A stretch of DNA of 30,608 nucleotides from DASPKX01 sp035627835 (lineage in GTDB: Bacteria; Verrucomicrobiota; Verrucomicrobiia; Limisphaerales; SXQI01): assembly GCA_035627835.1 (NCBI GenBank), contig DASPKX010000120.1:1-30608 (forward strand). The letters are read 5' to 3'. The notes beneath the pieces were generated by a model. The model saw nothing but the letters and a program-made list of their open reading frames with translations, was not told the origin of the DNA and ran no database searches. Below, piece by piece: positions 1 to 8,427 of the stretch (position 1 is the first letter of the stretch; every line of letters starts with the position of its first letter). The translations under genes and the position numbers were made by a program.

Positions 1-266
1 TCCAGATGTCACCGGCGATCTCCTTCGTGGTAAACTGCGAGAATCAGGCTGAACTGGATAACGTTTTCGACAAGCTCGCTGCTGGAGGCCAGATTAGCCA
101 ATGCGGCTGGCTGACGGACAAATTCGGTGTGACCTGGCAGATCACGCCTGCTCAAATTGGGCAATGGATGCAGGACCCTGTTAAGGCGGAACGCGTTATG
201 CAAGCGATCCTGCCGATGAAGAAAATAGACATTGAAACCGTGCGCCGCGCCTACGAAGCGGCCTAA
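1..266 (+). CDS. VOC/PhnB-like protein, 3' part only
   Basis: This is the C-terminal 88 codons of a gene that begins left of the window. The reading frame is open from base 3, and the ATG at 6 is probably an internal methionine. The protein matches the end of the PhnB/3-demethylubiquinone-9 3-methyltransferase-like branch of the VOC (glyoxalase/bleomycin-resistance) superfamily: a 'SFVVNC' strand, then 'CGWLTDKFGVTWQI', then a helix with 'VMQAILPMKKIDI'. These are its usual closing elements. Members are small dimeric cytoplasmic proteins, and the substrate of most is unknown. The DGPF gene starts 9 bp downstream, so the two are probably co-transcribed. PhnB-like, DGPF and ECF sigma genes commonly occur together. 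I am confident of the family but not of any enzymatic activity. Confidence 0.85.
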   Translation, partial: QMSPAISFVVNCENQAELDNVFDKLAAGGQISQCGWLTDKFGVTWQITPAQIGQWMQDPVKAERVMQAILPMKKIDIETVRRAYEAA

Positions 267-274
267 GGAGGAGT

Positions 275-697
275 ATGAGCACAGAGAAATCAGATTACAT
301 GCTGCTGTTTCGCGGCACGGATTGGGGCAACGAACTGTCCCCTGAGCAGATTCAGAAGGTCGCAACAGATTGGATGGCTTGGTTTGAGCGGCTCAGGAAA
401 CAGGGGAAGGTTACTTCAGGTCATCCATTGATGAATGAGGGCAAGGTCGTTTCAGGCAAGAAAGGCCGGATGGTTGTTGATGGGCCATTTGCGGAATCGA
501 AGGAGGCAATCGGCGGATACTTCTACCTGCGGGTGGATAGCATGGAAGAAGCCATTGCCATCGCGCAGGAATGCCCTGGCCTCGAATTCGGCGCGGAAGT
601 CGAAGTCCGGCCTGTGGCCGATCAATGCGGCATCATGGCGAGAGCCAAATTATCCGACGCAGAATTGGCGCGCTTCGCTCATCCAATTGGCGCTTGA
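275..697 (+). CDS. DGPF domain (YCII-related) protein
   Basis: This 140-aa protein has the family signature D-G-P-F followed by A-E-[ST]-K-E in 'VVDGPFAESKEAIGGYF' (about residues 70-86), and a central 'SMEEAIAIAQECPG' helix. These are hallmarks of the DGPF/YCII-related ferredoxin-like fold. The ATG at 275 follows a strong ribosome-binding site (AAGGAGG, 265-271) at short spacing, which fixes the start. The family has no firmly known reaction. Its best-documented trait is genetic linkage to ECF42 sigma factors, and exactly such a gene follows 66 bp downstream. The likely role is partner or target of that sigma factor, but this comes from context and not from the sequence itself. Confidence 0.9.
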   Translation: MSTEKSDYMLLFRGTDWGNELSPEQIQKVATDWMAWFERLRKQGKVTSGHPLMNEGKVVSGKKGRMVVDGPFAESKEAIGGYFYLRVDSMEEAIAIAQECPGLEFGAEVEVRPVADQCGIMARAKLSDAELARFAHPIGA

Positions 698-763
698 GCG
701 GCTTTCACCGCGTTCCTTTTTCTGGAACACCACCTCGCCTCGATTTAGGCTCAGGCCTCCATC

Positions 764-2086
764 GTGAGCGAGGTCGGAAGTGAAAACGAAGTGGCTCCGT
801 CTGGCGACATTGCGCGCCTGACGGAGCATCTTTTTCGGCGTGAATCGGGCAAACTGATTTCCGTTCTAACCGGTTTGTTCGGCAGTGAGCGGCTTCAGTT
901 GGCAGAGGATGTTGTGCAGGAAGCGCTCATCCGCGCGTTGAAAACCTGGCCGTATTACGGCGTCCCACAGAACCCGGCGGCGTGGCTTACGCAGACCGCG
1001 AAGAACCTCGCCCTGGACATTGTTCGCCGCGAAAAAGTTTTTCGTGGCAAGCAGCCCGCCCTCATCGCGACACTGGAGCAATGGCCCTCGGAGAGCGAGG
1101 GCCAAGTCGCGGCTTTCGAAAGCGAGATCGCTGATGATCGCTTGCGGCTCATGTTCACCTGCTGCCACCCGGCAATCCCGCAAGATGCCCAAATCGCGCT
1201 TGCTTTGAGGACGTTGTGCGGCTTCGGCGTAGGAGAGATTGCGAAGGCATTCCTCACTTCAGAGGCAGCCATCGAGAAACGACTCGTGCGCGCCCGCCAA
1301 CGTATTCGAGAGCTGCGCATTCCATTCGAGATTCCAGCCGGGGAAGCATTGGCTGAGAGGCTCGACTCGGTGCTCCATACGCTCTATCTGCTTTTTAACG
1401 AAGGTTACAAAGCGTCTGAAGGCGAGAGCCTGGTAAAGGAAGCATTATGTGAGGAGTCGGTTCGTTTGGCGGCTCTGCTTGCCGCGCATCCAGCAGGCAA
1501 CCATCCGCGCACGCACGCTTTGCTCGCGCTCTTTCTATTTAATGCCGCGCGTCTGTCCGCCCGCACGGATGATGATGGAAACATCCTTCGACTGAAAGAA
1601 CAGGATCGTTCTCGATGGGACCGAAACATGATCGCAAAAGCGCTCAGCCACCTGCAGCAGTCGGCTGCTGGCGATTTGACCGCTTACCATCTGCAGGCGG
1701 GAATTGCCGCCTGCCACGCCCTGGCCCCCGACTACAATGCGACCGATTGGAACCGAATTCTTAGCCTTTACGACCAGCTTCAACAGGTGGAGCCATCACC
1801 GATCGTGGCATTGAACCGAGCCGTCGCGGTCGCGGAGCTTCACGGAGCAGAGGCAGGTTTGTCGGCTCTCAAGCAGTTGGAGAAGGATGGCTCCTTGGCT
1901 GATTACCATTTGCTCCATGCGGTGCGTGGTGAGTTCGAACTGCGGGCGGGCAAGTTTGTGGCAGCCGCGAAGTCGTTGCGGCGCGCGTTGGAACTCAGTT
2001 CGTTGAACTCCGAACGCGCTTTCCTCGAAAAGCTCATGAAGCAGGCGGAGATCCAGTCGCAAGGCAGTAAGCAAAGCGGCGCCTGA
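764..2086 (+). CDS. ECF42-type RNA polymerase sigma factor with C-terminal helical extension
   Basis: This 440-aa protein has sigma-70 region 2 at about residues 17-90 ('AEDVVQEALIRALKTWP', 'NPAAWLTQTAKNLALDIVRR') and region 4 at about residues 125-190 ('LRTLCGFGVGEIAKAFLTSEA', the DNA-binding helix-turn-helix). A further ~250 residues follow, rich in alanine and leucine helices ('LYLLFNEGYKAS', 'ALNRAVAVAELHG', 'YHLLHAVRGEFELRAGKF'). ECF42 factors have such a TPR-like extension, required for activity in studied members, and have no anti-sigma factor. They sit next to DGPF genes, as here. The start is a GTG. An in-frame TAG at 746-748 rules out a much longer N-terminus, and no clear ribosome-binding site is visible. 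Convergent transcription meets the EamA gene downstream across about 170 bp with no clear terminator. Confidence 0.92.
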   Translation: MSEVGSENEVAPSGDIARLTEHLFRRESGKLISVLTGLFGSERLQLAEDVVQEALIRALKTWPYYGVPQNPAAWLTQTAKNLALDIVRREKVFRGKQPALIATLEQWPSESEGQVAAFESEIADDRLRLMFTCCHPAIPQDAQIALALRTLCGFGVGEIAKAFLTSEAAIEKRLVRARQRIRELRIPFEIPAGEALAERLDSVLHTLYLLFNEGYKASEGESLVKEALCEESVRLAALLAAHPAGNHPRTHALLALFLFNAARLSARTDDDGNILRLKEQDRSRWDRNMIAKALSHLQQSAAGDLTAYHLQAGIAACHALAPDYNATDWNRILSLYDQLQQVEPSPIVALNRAVAVAELHGAEAGLSALKQLEKDGSLADYHLLHAVRGEFELRAGKFVAAAKSLRRALELSSLNSERAFLEKLMKQAEIQSQGSKQSGA

Positions 2087-2256
2087 TCAGTGTATTCGCT
2101 AAAGGCAATAGTTCAGGCATTGCACCTCCTTGTAGGCCGACTGAAGGAACAGGCGCCGCTTTGAGGATTGGACCTCTGGAAACCCGAGGCACTCAAAAAG
2201 GCTTGAGGTATAATTTTGAACGCTCACCAGCTTAACGGAGAAGGAGCGTTGCTTGT

Positions 2257-3162
2257 TTACGTTCTCGCCATTCGGAGGCAAATGACACCCAGCACGGCAA
2301 TTGCGCCTCCAATGATGGACCTGCGGCTTGCTCTGTCACCTTCAAGCCTCTCCGCCAATGGGATCATGACCAAGGGGGTGAGACTCACGATCGGTAGAAC
2401 AATTCCCGAGGGGGTTGTGGCGAGCGCCCATTGGTAGCACGCTGCTCCAATTGCGGGGCCAAATAGCGCATTCCAAACGAGCCACCTTCTTCCCTCGGCA
2501 ATTTGGGCGCGCGAATGCGCAGGAGTTGACGCCTTCCAGCGACTCTTCAGCGTGAGAGCGGCATACACCGCGGCAGCGACAACGAGCCCGCCCATCAAAC
2601 GCTGATAGGCAGACGTCAGACCATCCACAGTCGCTCCGCCCAGCTCGTTTTCAGCAAACGCTTTTCTGCTTAACACCGCGCCAACCGCCTGGCCGACCGC
2701 GGCGATAATTCCCAGGATTGTGCCTGTGACAAGATGTGGATGAGGCTGGGCGTGCTTTTTGTCGGGCGCGATGCCGATTCCCACACCGCAAAGAATGACG
2801 GCGCCGGCTAGAAGTTGAAAGGGGGTGAGAGTGATCCCAAGCCAGAGCCACTCCACTGTGGCGGCAAATGGCGCGGCCAAACAGTGGACCAACATCATCG
2901 CTAGCCGGGAACCAATCCGGGGATAAGCAAGATATAAAGCTGTGTCCCCAAGGCCGAATCCAATGAACCCGCTCAACAGGAACCATTGAAAACCATCTCC
3001 CTGGATGCTCTGGCCGAATGTGTGCGCATAGGCGCCAAGGAGCAGCAAAGCCAGGACCAGCCGCCAGAAACTTGCGGGGATGGACCCCATCAGTTTGGCG
3101 GCCTTGCTCCCGGTAACTCCCGAGAACGACCAGCAAAGAACCGTCAGGATAGACGGAAGCAC
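2257..3162 (-). CDS. EamA/DMT-family membrane transporter
   Basis: This 301-aa integral membrane protein has about ten hydrophobic segments arranged as two EamA halves. The first half begins 'LTVLCWSFSGVTGSKAAKL' and the second 'VTGTILGIIAAVGQAVGAVLSRKA'. Each half shows the family's glycine- and alanine-rich helices, with 'PIVSLTPLVMIPLAERL' near the end. Family members of the drug/metabolite superfamily export amino acids, sugars or other small metabolites, and the substrate cannot be read from sequence. It is the last gene of the minus-strand operon and starts 13 bp after the racemase gene stops. That position makes export or uptake of a hydroxyacid or a related metabolite plausible, but this is inference. 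The start shown is a GTG without a good ribosome-binding site, so the exact N-terminus is uncertain. Confidence 0.85.
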   Translation of the reverse strand: MLPSILTVLCWSFSGVTGSKAAKLMGSIPASFWRLVLALLLLGAYAHTFGQSIQGDGFQWFLLSGFIGFGLGDTALYLAYPRIGSRLAMMLVHCLAAPFAATVEWLWLGITLTPFQLLAGAVILCGVGIGIAPDKKHAQPHPHLVTGTILGIIAAVGQAVGAVLSRKAFAENELGGATVDGLTSAYQRLMGGLVVAAAVYAALTLKSRWKASTPAHSRAQIAEGRRWLVWNALFGPAIGAACYQWALATTPSGIVLPIVSLTPLVMIPLAERLEGDRASRRSIIGGAIAVLGVICLRMART

Positions 3163-3175
3163 AAAGAGGCGAGCG

Positions 3176-4438
3176 TCAGGCCAGATATGGAATTGTCAGC
3201 GGGCCCTGCGGTAGCACCGCGACGCGAGCGCCAGGCCCCGCGGCATTCAAGGCATCTATCACAGATGCTTCGATGTTCTTGCATGGTTCGAGGTGCGCTT
3301 GCCGCAGCACGTCATCTGGCAGCGAGCTATAAACCAGCACGCGAGCCTTGCGTTGGATCAATGCCTGGATTTGGGCTTGCCATTGCTCGGGTCGCACAAA
3401 ACCTGGTGTGGAAAGCATCGCCAGCACTTCCTCAGATGACTTCGCGCTCCGCAGGAGTTTATCGAGTGGGCTGCCCGAGGGGACGCCCTCACGGCATTCG
3501 CAAGCGAGGATGATCGTCCCGCCGGGCTGGACAACGCGGGCGGCGGCGCTCATCCCTTTGACGCCCTGGTATAGATTCATATCCAGCGGATAACCGCTGT
3601 TCGTGGTGACGACCACATCAAAGGGCGCTTTGACTTTTTGCATGGCGCTCTTGCGCACGAATTCGCATCCCGCGCGGTGCGCTTTAATCAAATCACCCGC
3701 AAACACGCCAGTGATGGCCCGCTCTTCGTTGAGCGTGACGTTCAACAGGAAACTTGGCCCCACGCGCAACGCGATATCGCGCAGCTCTTCCCAGATCGGG
3801 TTGCCTTCCAGTATTCCGAACGCGGAATTTGGGCTGCCGATGTTGGCCGCGCTGTGATTGCTCATCACTGTGCGCAGAGCCGCCACGCCTGGCATAATGC
3901 CTTTCACCCCTCCACTAAACCCTGCAAAAAAATGCGGCTCGATGAAACCGGTGATGATGCGGACATCCGCTTCCACCAGGATGCGGTTGATCAACGCTGG
4001 GACTCCTTCGCGCGTTGTGCCGAGTTGCACGTGGGCTTCATCGTTCTCCGGCTCGTGATTGACCACTCGGTAATTGCGAACTACTTCCGGTGTTAAAAGT
4101 TTTTCCAGCTCGGCCGTGGTGTTCGGCCGATGAGTCCCAAGTTGGTTAAGGAGCGTGATCTGTTCACGCGGCACGTCTTCCAGAAACTCAAGCAACCATG
4201 GAATGAGCCGGTGGTTGGGTGTGGCGCGAGTGATGTCAGTGAAAGCAATGCAGACCTTGGCCCCAGGTTTGATCCAGGACTTTAATGGGGCGGCCTCGAT
4301 CGGGTTTTGGAGAGCCGAGAAAACGGCAGCCCGTTCGTCCGGCAGACCTGGCTTATGGCTCGGCTCGATGACGGTGGTGCGCTCATCTGGCAGGTTCACG
4401 CTTAAGTGCCCTTGCCCATACGCTAACTTCACTTGCAT
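3176..4438 (-). CDS. larA: LarA-family nickel-pincer racemase (lactate racemase-like, DUF2088)
   Basis: This 420-aa protein keeps the active-site residues of nickel-dependent lactate racemase: H103 in 'GTHRP', H169 and K179 in 'PHFFAGFSGGVKGIMPG', and H195 in 'MSNHS'. The spacings 66, 10 and 16 equal those of H108, H174, K184 and H200 in the Lactiplantibacillus plantarum enzyme. There the lysine bears the nickel-pincer nucleotide, one histidine holds nickel and two act in catalysis. The enzyme should therefore racemise or epimerise a 2-hydroxyacid in the cytoplasm. LarA homologues also act on malate, phenyllactate and sugar acids, so lactate is not certain. Cofactor-making larB, larC and larE are not in the window. 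I chose the ATG at 4438 over the adjacent TTG at 4441. It lies 9 bp after a membrane-protein gene in a six-gene operon. Confidence 0.88.
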   Translation of the reverse strand: MQVKLAYGQGHLSVNLPDERTTVIEPSHKPGLPDERAAVFSALQNPIEAAPLKSWIKPGAKVCIAFTDITRATPNHRLIPWLLEFLEDVPREQITLLNQLGTHRPNTTAELEKLLTPEVVRNYRVVNHEPENDEAHVQLGTTREGVPALINRILVEADVRIITGFIEPHFFAGFSGGVKGIMPGVAALRTVMSNHSAANIGSPNSAFGILEGNPIWEELRDIALRVGPSFLLNVTLNEERAITGVFAGDLIKAHRAGCEFVRKSAMQKVKAPFDVVVTTNSGYPLDMNLYQGVKGMSAAARVVQPGGTIILACECREGVPSGSPLDKLLRSAKSSEEVLAMLSTPGFVRPEQWQAQIQALIQRKARVLVYSSLPDDVLRQAHLEPCKNIEASVIDALNAAGPGARVAVLPQGPLTIPYLA

Positions 4439-4447
4439 CAAGGCACG

Positions 4448-5149
4448 TTAGCCGACACGGGGCGAGCGGTCGAGGACGCCTTGAGGGTGCGTGTTAATGG
4501 AGGAGTTCAGGGCATTCTCGGCTTGGATAGCTTCACGTACTTTCGATTGAAGTAGCCACAGTAAGAGCCAATGCCAGGCCCCCATGACCAAGCCGTATCC
4601 AAGGAACGCGAAAAGCATGGCATACGGCATAACATCCATTATCCCCACGGCAATCCAGCGTGTAACAGAAATGCCTCCCAGGTACGCCAAAGCGCTCATG
4701 ACACCGGCGGGCAGTATCCAGGAGCGTCGTTTAAAGAAATAGGCGAGGGAGGCTCCGACTATGCCCCCACCAACTAATTGCGCGATCTGGTAAAGGTCCA
4801 GAGCTGGCGGCACGAGGGGTGTCGGCGACATGGCACGATGGGCCACAGCGCGGGCAACTATAGCCGAGATGCTGGCCGCCAAAAAGACAGCCGTCCCGAA
4901 GACCCTGCGTGACGGGGTGAGCACATGAAGAAACACGATGGTTCCCGTGGCCACAATCATCGCCCATTGCACGACAGTGTCCGGGTGCAAAGGCAAGCGG
5001 TTTGTGACGAAGTGTTGAGCAAAGGTCGAGCCCATCCCCATAACGGCGTGCAGGGCGGCGCCAAAAACCGCTGCCATTAAAAATGAGCGCACCGGTTTGG
5101 TGCAGATGAACAGCGACCAGCGGTCGGCGATTTGGCGCTCCTCCGTCAT
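4448..5149 (-). CDS. unknown multi-pass membrane protein (second of a pair)
   Basis: I do not recognise the family. The 233-aa product has about six hydrophobic segments (roughly residues 23-40, 60-78, 83-101, 120-138, 144-165 and 173-200), a short cytoplasmic-looking N-terminus and a polar C-terminal tail of about 33 residues. The frame is open further upstream, but the ATG at 5149 overlaps the TGA of the preceding gene as ATGA. This is the most likely start and implies translational coupling. The LarA-like gene follows after 9 bp. Being paired with another unknown membrane protein and placed between aldehyde dehydrogenase and racemase, it might be half of a two-subunit transporter, but nothing in the sequence proves this. 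Confidence 0.75.
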   Translation of the reverse strand: MTEERQIADRWSLFICTKPVRSFLMAAVFGAALHAVMGMGSTFAQHFVTNRLPLHPDTVVQWAMIVATGTIVFLHVLTPSRRVFGTAVFLAASISAIVARAVAHRAMSPTPLVPPALDLYQIAQLVGGGIVGASLAYFFKRRSWILPAGVMSALAYLGGISVTRWIAVGIMDVMPYAMLFAFLGYGLVMGAWHWLLLWLLQSKVREAIQAENALNSSINTHPQGVLDRSPRVG

Positions 5150-5724
5150 CTTTCCGAATTCGGTGACGACTTTGTGGCCAGATAAATGGCCATCCCTAAC
5201 CCGGCGCCGAGATCCGTCCCGTAAAGCAGACCCCAGAGAAGCATCCCATTTGGGGGTGGAACGATGGTCCACAGCAGGCGCCCAGTTCCATATCCTGCCA
5301 CGTTCGCGATTAGCAGCGCGAGGGCCATCACTGGAAAGGCAGTCCAGTTCTTAAAGTAGGCGGCTAGCACAGCCGCCAACCCAACGCTGCCGCAGCCAAT
5401 GCCTAACCATTCCCCGGCGAGGTTCTTCAAGGGAAAGTAGAATGCCACGTACGCCGCAGAATAGAGGAAGAAGCCCGCGGCGAAATATCCTACAAAGCGC
5501 AGCCGTGACATCGTAGCGGGCAGGAGCGTGGAGAGAATAAACCCTCCGCCGACCATGAACAGAAGCGCCCAAAAGAGATAGGCTCCCAATGGGGTAAGCG
5601 CGCGTACCAATGGGCGCTCCGCAAAAGCAACAGTGCCGAAGACGGCCATGCTGACGGCGCCGATCCCAAGCAGCCCCGTGATAATACAGCGGGCGAGGTG
5701 TTGCTTATCGAGCGCGCGGTCCAT
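5146..5724 (-). CDS. unknown multi-pass membrane protein (first of a pair)
   Basis: This 192-aa protein is not one I can assign to a named family. It has five to six hydrophobic helices (about residues 13-35, 44-68, 77-98, 107-124, 128-147 and 162-184), rich in glycine and alanine. The loop before the last helix carries 'VPPPNGMLLWGLLYGTDLG', perhaps a conserved family feature. It begins 14 bp after the aldehyde dehydrogenase stop, and its TGA overlaps the ATG of the next membrane gene. The two membrane proteins have similar size and topology, which suggests a complex or a heterodimeric transporter. I infer this from layout only. Confidence 0.75.
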   Translation of the reverse strand: MDRALDKQHLARCIITGLLGIGAVSMAVFGTVAFAERPLVRALTPLGAYLFWALLFMVGGGFILSTLLPATMSRLRFVGYFAAGFFLYSAAYVAFYFPLKNLAGEWLGIGCGSVGLAAVLAAYFKNWTAFPVMALALLIANVAGYGTGRLLWTIVPPPNGMLLWGLLYGTDLGAGLGMAIYLATKSSPNSER

Positions 5725-5738
5725 GGAGTTGGTTGAGC

Positions 5739-7163
5739 TTACTCCTGAATGTAAACGTTCTTCAACTCTGTATAACCAGCGAGGGCCTCCATCCCAAGAT
5801 CTCGCCCAAGGCCGCTCCGCTTAAACCCGCCGAACGGCGCTTCGACATGCACACTGCTGTTCGAGTTCACGCTCAATACACCGCTTTCAACGCGGCGGGA
5901 GACACGCAGCGCCCGCTTTAGATCGTTCGTCCAGATCGAGCCGCTGAGTCCGTAAGGAGAGTCATTTACTTCCTGCAGCATGGTCTCCTCATCTGTGAAC
6001 TTCCGCACACAAGCCACGGGACCGAAAATCTCCTCGCGCCACGCGGCGTCACTCGTCTCAACATTCAGCGCAATCGTGGGTGAAAGGAAGGCTCCTTTCG
6101 CGCTCGGGCGATCGCCGCCGACCACGATATCCCTTTTGCTGCTCTGAAGGCCTTCAATATATTCCTCCACACGACCGCGCTGGTCCGCAGACACCATTGG
6201 CCCTACCTGGGTCTGATCATCCGTCGGGTCGCCAACGCGGATCGCGCGAGTTGCGGCGACAAATTCCGCGACGAACTCGTCGTAAACGCTCGCTTCCACG
6301 AAGAAGCGGCTGCGCGCGCAGCAGTCTTGCCCGGTGTTGGCGAAGACGCTCATAGGGGCTGCTTTGGCAGCGGCTTTCACATCCGCGTCCGCGAAGACAA
6401 TGCATGGGGACTTGCCGCCCAGCTCCAGGGAGATCCGTTTAATGTCGGCGGCCGCCATGGCCATGATGCGGGCGCCGATTTCCGTCGATCCCGTGAACGA
6501 AACCTTGCGCACTAATGGATGTGTCACTAGCGCATCACCAATCTTTCCGCCGCTGCCGGGAAGGACTTGCAGCACGCCAGCGGGCAGCCCGGCTTCGGCG
6601 CACGCTTCGGCCAACGCGAGCGCGGTCAAAGGCGAAAGGCTCGCTGGCTTCAGGATGACGGTGTTCCCTGCCGCCAACGCTGGGGCAACTTTCCAGCAGG
6701 CTATGGGGAAAGGAAAGTTCCACGGCACGATCGCGGCGATGACGCCCATCGATTGGCGCAAGGTGTAATCAAAGCCGCCGCGCGAAACGGGAATGGTCTG
6801 CCCGCCAAAGCGGGTCACGGCCCCAGCATAATATTCGAAGATGCGCGCGCCCAACCCAGCCTCGTCGCGTGCGTCGGCGATCGGCTTGCCCACGTTGAGC
6901 ATCTCCAGCCTGGCGATTTGCTCCTGCTTTTCCTTGAGCTTCCGAGAAATTGCGAACAGCAATTCCGTGCGTTTGCCGGGGGCGAGATCACGCCACTCAG
7001 TCCGCCACGCCTTATCCGCGGAAGTGACAGCACGATCAACATCGGTCAGGTCTGCAGCCTGCGCCTCCGCGAATGTTTCGTCCGTGGCTGGGTTCACGAG
7101 CGGGGTCGGCGCGCCTTTGCTCGCGTTGACAAACGCGCTGTTGATGAAGAGTTGGGTTTTCAT
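5739..7163 (-). CDS. NAD(P)-dependent aldehyde dehydrogenase
   Basis: This 474-aa protein is a complete ALDH-superfamily enzyme, oxidising an aldehyde to the carboxylic acid with NAD(P)+ in the cytoplasm. Visible hallmarks are oxyanion-hole N149 in 'PWNFPFPIACWK', the Rossmann motif 'FTGSTEIG', general base E247 in 'LELGGKSP', and the catalytic cysteine C281 in 'NTGQDCCARSR'. Its length is usual for the betaine-aldehyde/lactaldehyde-type subfamily. The frame is open further upstream, but the ATG at 7163 forms an ATGA overlap with the alcohol dehydrogenase stop and starts the normal N-terminus ('MKTQLFINSAFV'). Coupled with a FucO-like alcohol dehydrogenase and a LarA-like racemase, a hydroxyaldehyde such as lactaldehyde is an attractive substrate, but betaine aldehyde or others cannot be excluded. 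Confidence 0.92.
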   Translation of the reverse strand: MKTQLFINSAFVNASKGAPTPLVNPATDETFAEAQAADLTDVDRAVTSADKAWRTEWRDLAPGKRTELLFAISRKLKEKQEQIARLEMLNVGKPIADARDEAGLGARIFEYYAGAVTRFGGQTIPVSRGGFDYTLRQSMGVIAAIVPWNFPFPIACWKVAPALAAGNTVILKPASLSPLTALALAEACAEAGLPAGVLQVLPGSGGKIGDALVTHPLVRKVSFTGSTEIGARIMAMAAADIKRISLELGGKSPCIVFADADVKAAAKAAPMSVFANTGQDCCARSRFFVEASVYDEFVAEFVAATRAIRVGDPTDDQTQVGPMVSADQRGRVEEYIEGLQSSKRDIVVGGDRPSAKGAFLSPTIALNVETSDAAWREEIFGPVACVRKFTDEETMLQEVNDSPYGLSGSIWTNDLKRALRVSRRVESGVLSVNSNSSVHVEAPFGGFKRSGLGRDLGMEALAGYTELKNVYIQE

Positions 7164-8308
7164 AGACAAGCGGTATACAACGCCCGGAAATCGTCGCGGG
7201 AGACGGGCACTGCGTTGGTTTTGTGGCACGGATCGTCCACCGCCTGGCGGACGAGTTCATCCAGGTGCGACTCGTTCACGCCCTGCTGCCTCAGCCCCCC
7301 GGTGATCCCGATGCCGCGCAGGAACGCTTCAATGAAGCTGATGGTGGCTTCATCCGCAGCAGCGGGGAGTGAACGCATCACATCCAATCCGCAGGCGATT
7401 CCGATGCGCTGATACAATCCAGGTTTCCGAGCGGAATTGAACCGCATGACCGCGGGTAGGCACAGCGCGTTCGCCAAACCATGGTGCATTTTGCAAACGG
7501 TCGACAACGGATGTGCAAGCGAATGCGTTGCTCCTAGATCTTTTTGGAACGCGATTGCGCCCATCGCTGCCGCGACGAGCATCTTGCCTCGCGCATCCAT
7601 GTCGTTTCCATCGCAGACGGCGCGAGGAAGCGCCTCCACGATCAAGTGAATTCCCTCAAGCGCAATGCCGTCGCAGAGCGGGTGGAACGTGGGGCAGGTG
7701 TAGGATTCGACGCAATGAGTGAGAGCGTCAGCCCCGGTGGCTGCTGTCAGCTTCGGGGGGAGCCCACGAGTGACTTCAGGATCCAGGATGACCAAATCCG
7801 CCAGCAGCTTCGGCGTGAAGAGCACTGCTTTGCATCCTGTTCGCTCCAGGGTAATGACAGAGCTGCGGCCGACCTCACTTCCGGTGCCTGCGGTCGTTGG
7901 AATGCACACGCACTTTGCGAGCCCGCTCCAATCAGCATCCCACTTGAATTCACCGCACTTCAGCTCTGGGCGTTTGATAAAGAGTCGGATTGCTTTGCCG
8001 ACGTCTAAAGCGCTTCCACCCCCGAAGGCGATCACACTGTCGCACTGATTTTTGTGAAAGGCCGCAGCGCCTTCTGTGACGTCCTGCTCTACCGGATTTG
8101 GGTGAACGCCGCTGAACAAGGCCCATTGCTTGCTAAGTGGGCTGCTAATCAGAACTTGTTCGAGCAGCTTGAATGCAGGTGTGCCTACCAACCCGCCATC
8201 CGTCACAATCAGCGGTCGTGACACACCCAGGTTTGCGAGGCGGGCGGGCAGCTCCGCCAATGCGCCCACCCCAAAAAGAGTTTGCGTGGGAAACGAAAAA
8301 CTCGTCAT
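7160..8308 (-). CDS. iron-containing alcohol dehydrogenase, FucO-like
   Basis: This 382-aa protein belongs to the group III (Fe-ADH) family, which interconverts alcohols and aldehydes or ketones with NAD(H). The dinucleotide-binding 'AFGGGSALD' lies at about residues 94-102, and 'TTAGTGSEVGR' follows at 138-148. The metal ligands are D194 and H198 in 'GADALTHCVESY', H262 in 'GATHSLAHP', and H276 in 'MHHGLANAL'. The positions nearly coincide with D196, H200, H263 and H277 of E. coli lactaldehyde reductase FucO. It appears to be the first gene of the six-gene minus-strand operon, and its stop overlaps the ALDH start. The upstream gap contains a 168-bp inverted-repeat element, and no clear promoter stands out. 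Substrate is inferred from the neighbours. Confidence 0.92.
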   Translation of the reverse strand: MTSFSFPTQTLFGVGALAELPARLANLGVSRPLIVTDGGLVGTPAFKLLEQVLISSPLSKQWALFSGVHPNPVEQDVTEGAAAFHKNQCDSVIAFGGGSALDVGKAIRLFIKRPELKCGEFKWDADWSGLAKCVCIPTTAGTGSEVGRSSVITLERTGCKAVLFTPKLLADLVILDPEVTRGLPPKLTAATGADALTHCVESYTCPTFHPLCDGIALEGIHLIVEALPRAVCDGNDMDARGKMLVAAAMGAIAFQKDLGATHSLAHPLSTVCKMHHGLANALCLPAVMRFNSARKPGLYQRIGIACGLDVMRSLPAAADEATISFIEAFLRGIGITGGLRQQGVNESHLDELVRQAVDDPCHKTNAVPVSRDDFRALYTACL

Positions 8309-8427
8309 CGCGCTGACGATGCCAGAAGGCGGAATTTTTACCAGCCAGTGCGCAGGCCGCCGGGGGGGCGCGAAGAAAAACGCGCTCCATGGAACGCGTG
8401 GAACGCGTCACGAGGAAGAAAGTTTAT

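Noticed and set aside
2203..2220. TATAAT box at 2209-2214 between the convergent sigma-factor and EamA genes
   Set aside because: There is no matching -35 and no gene downstream on that strand, so it is probably chance.
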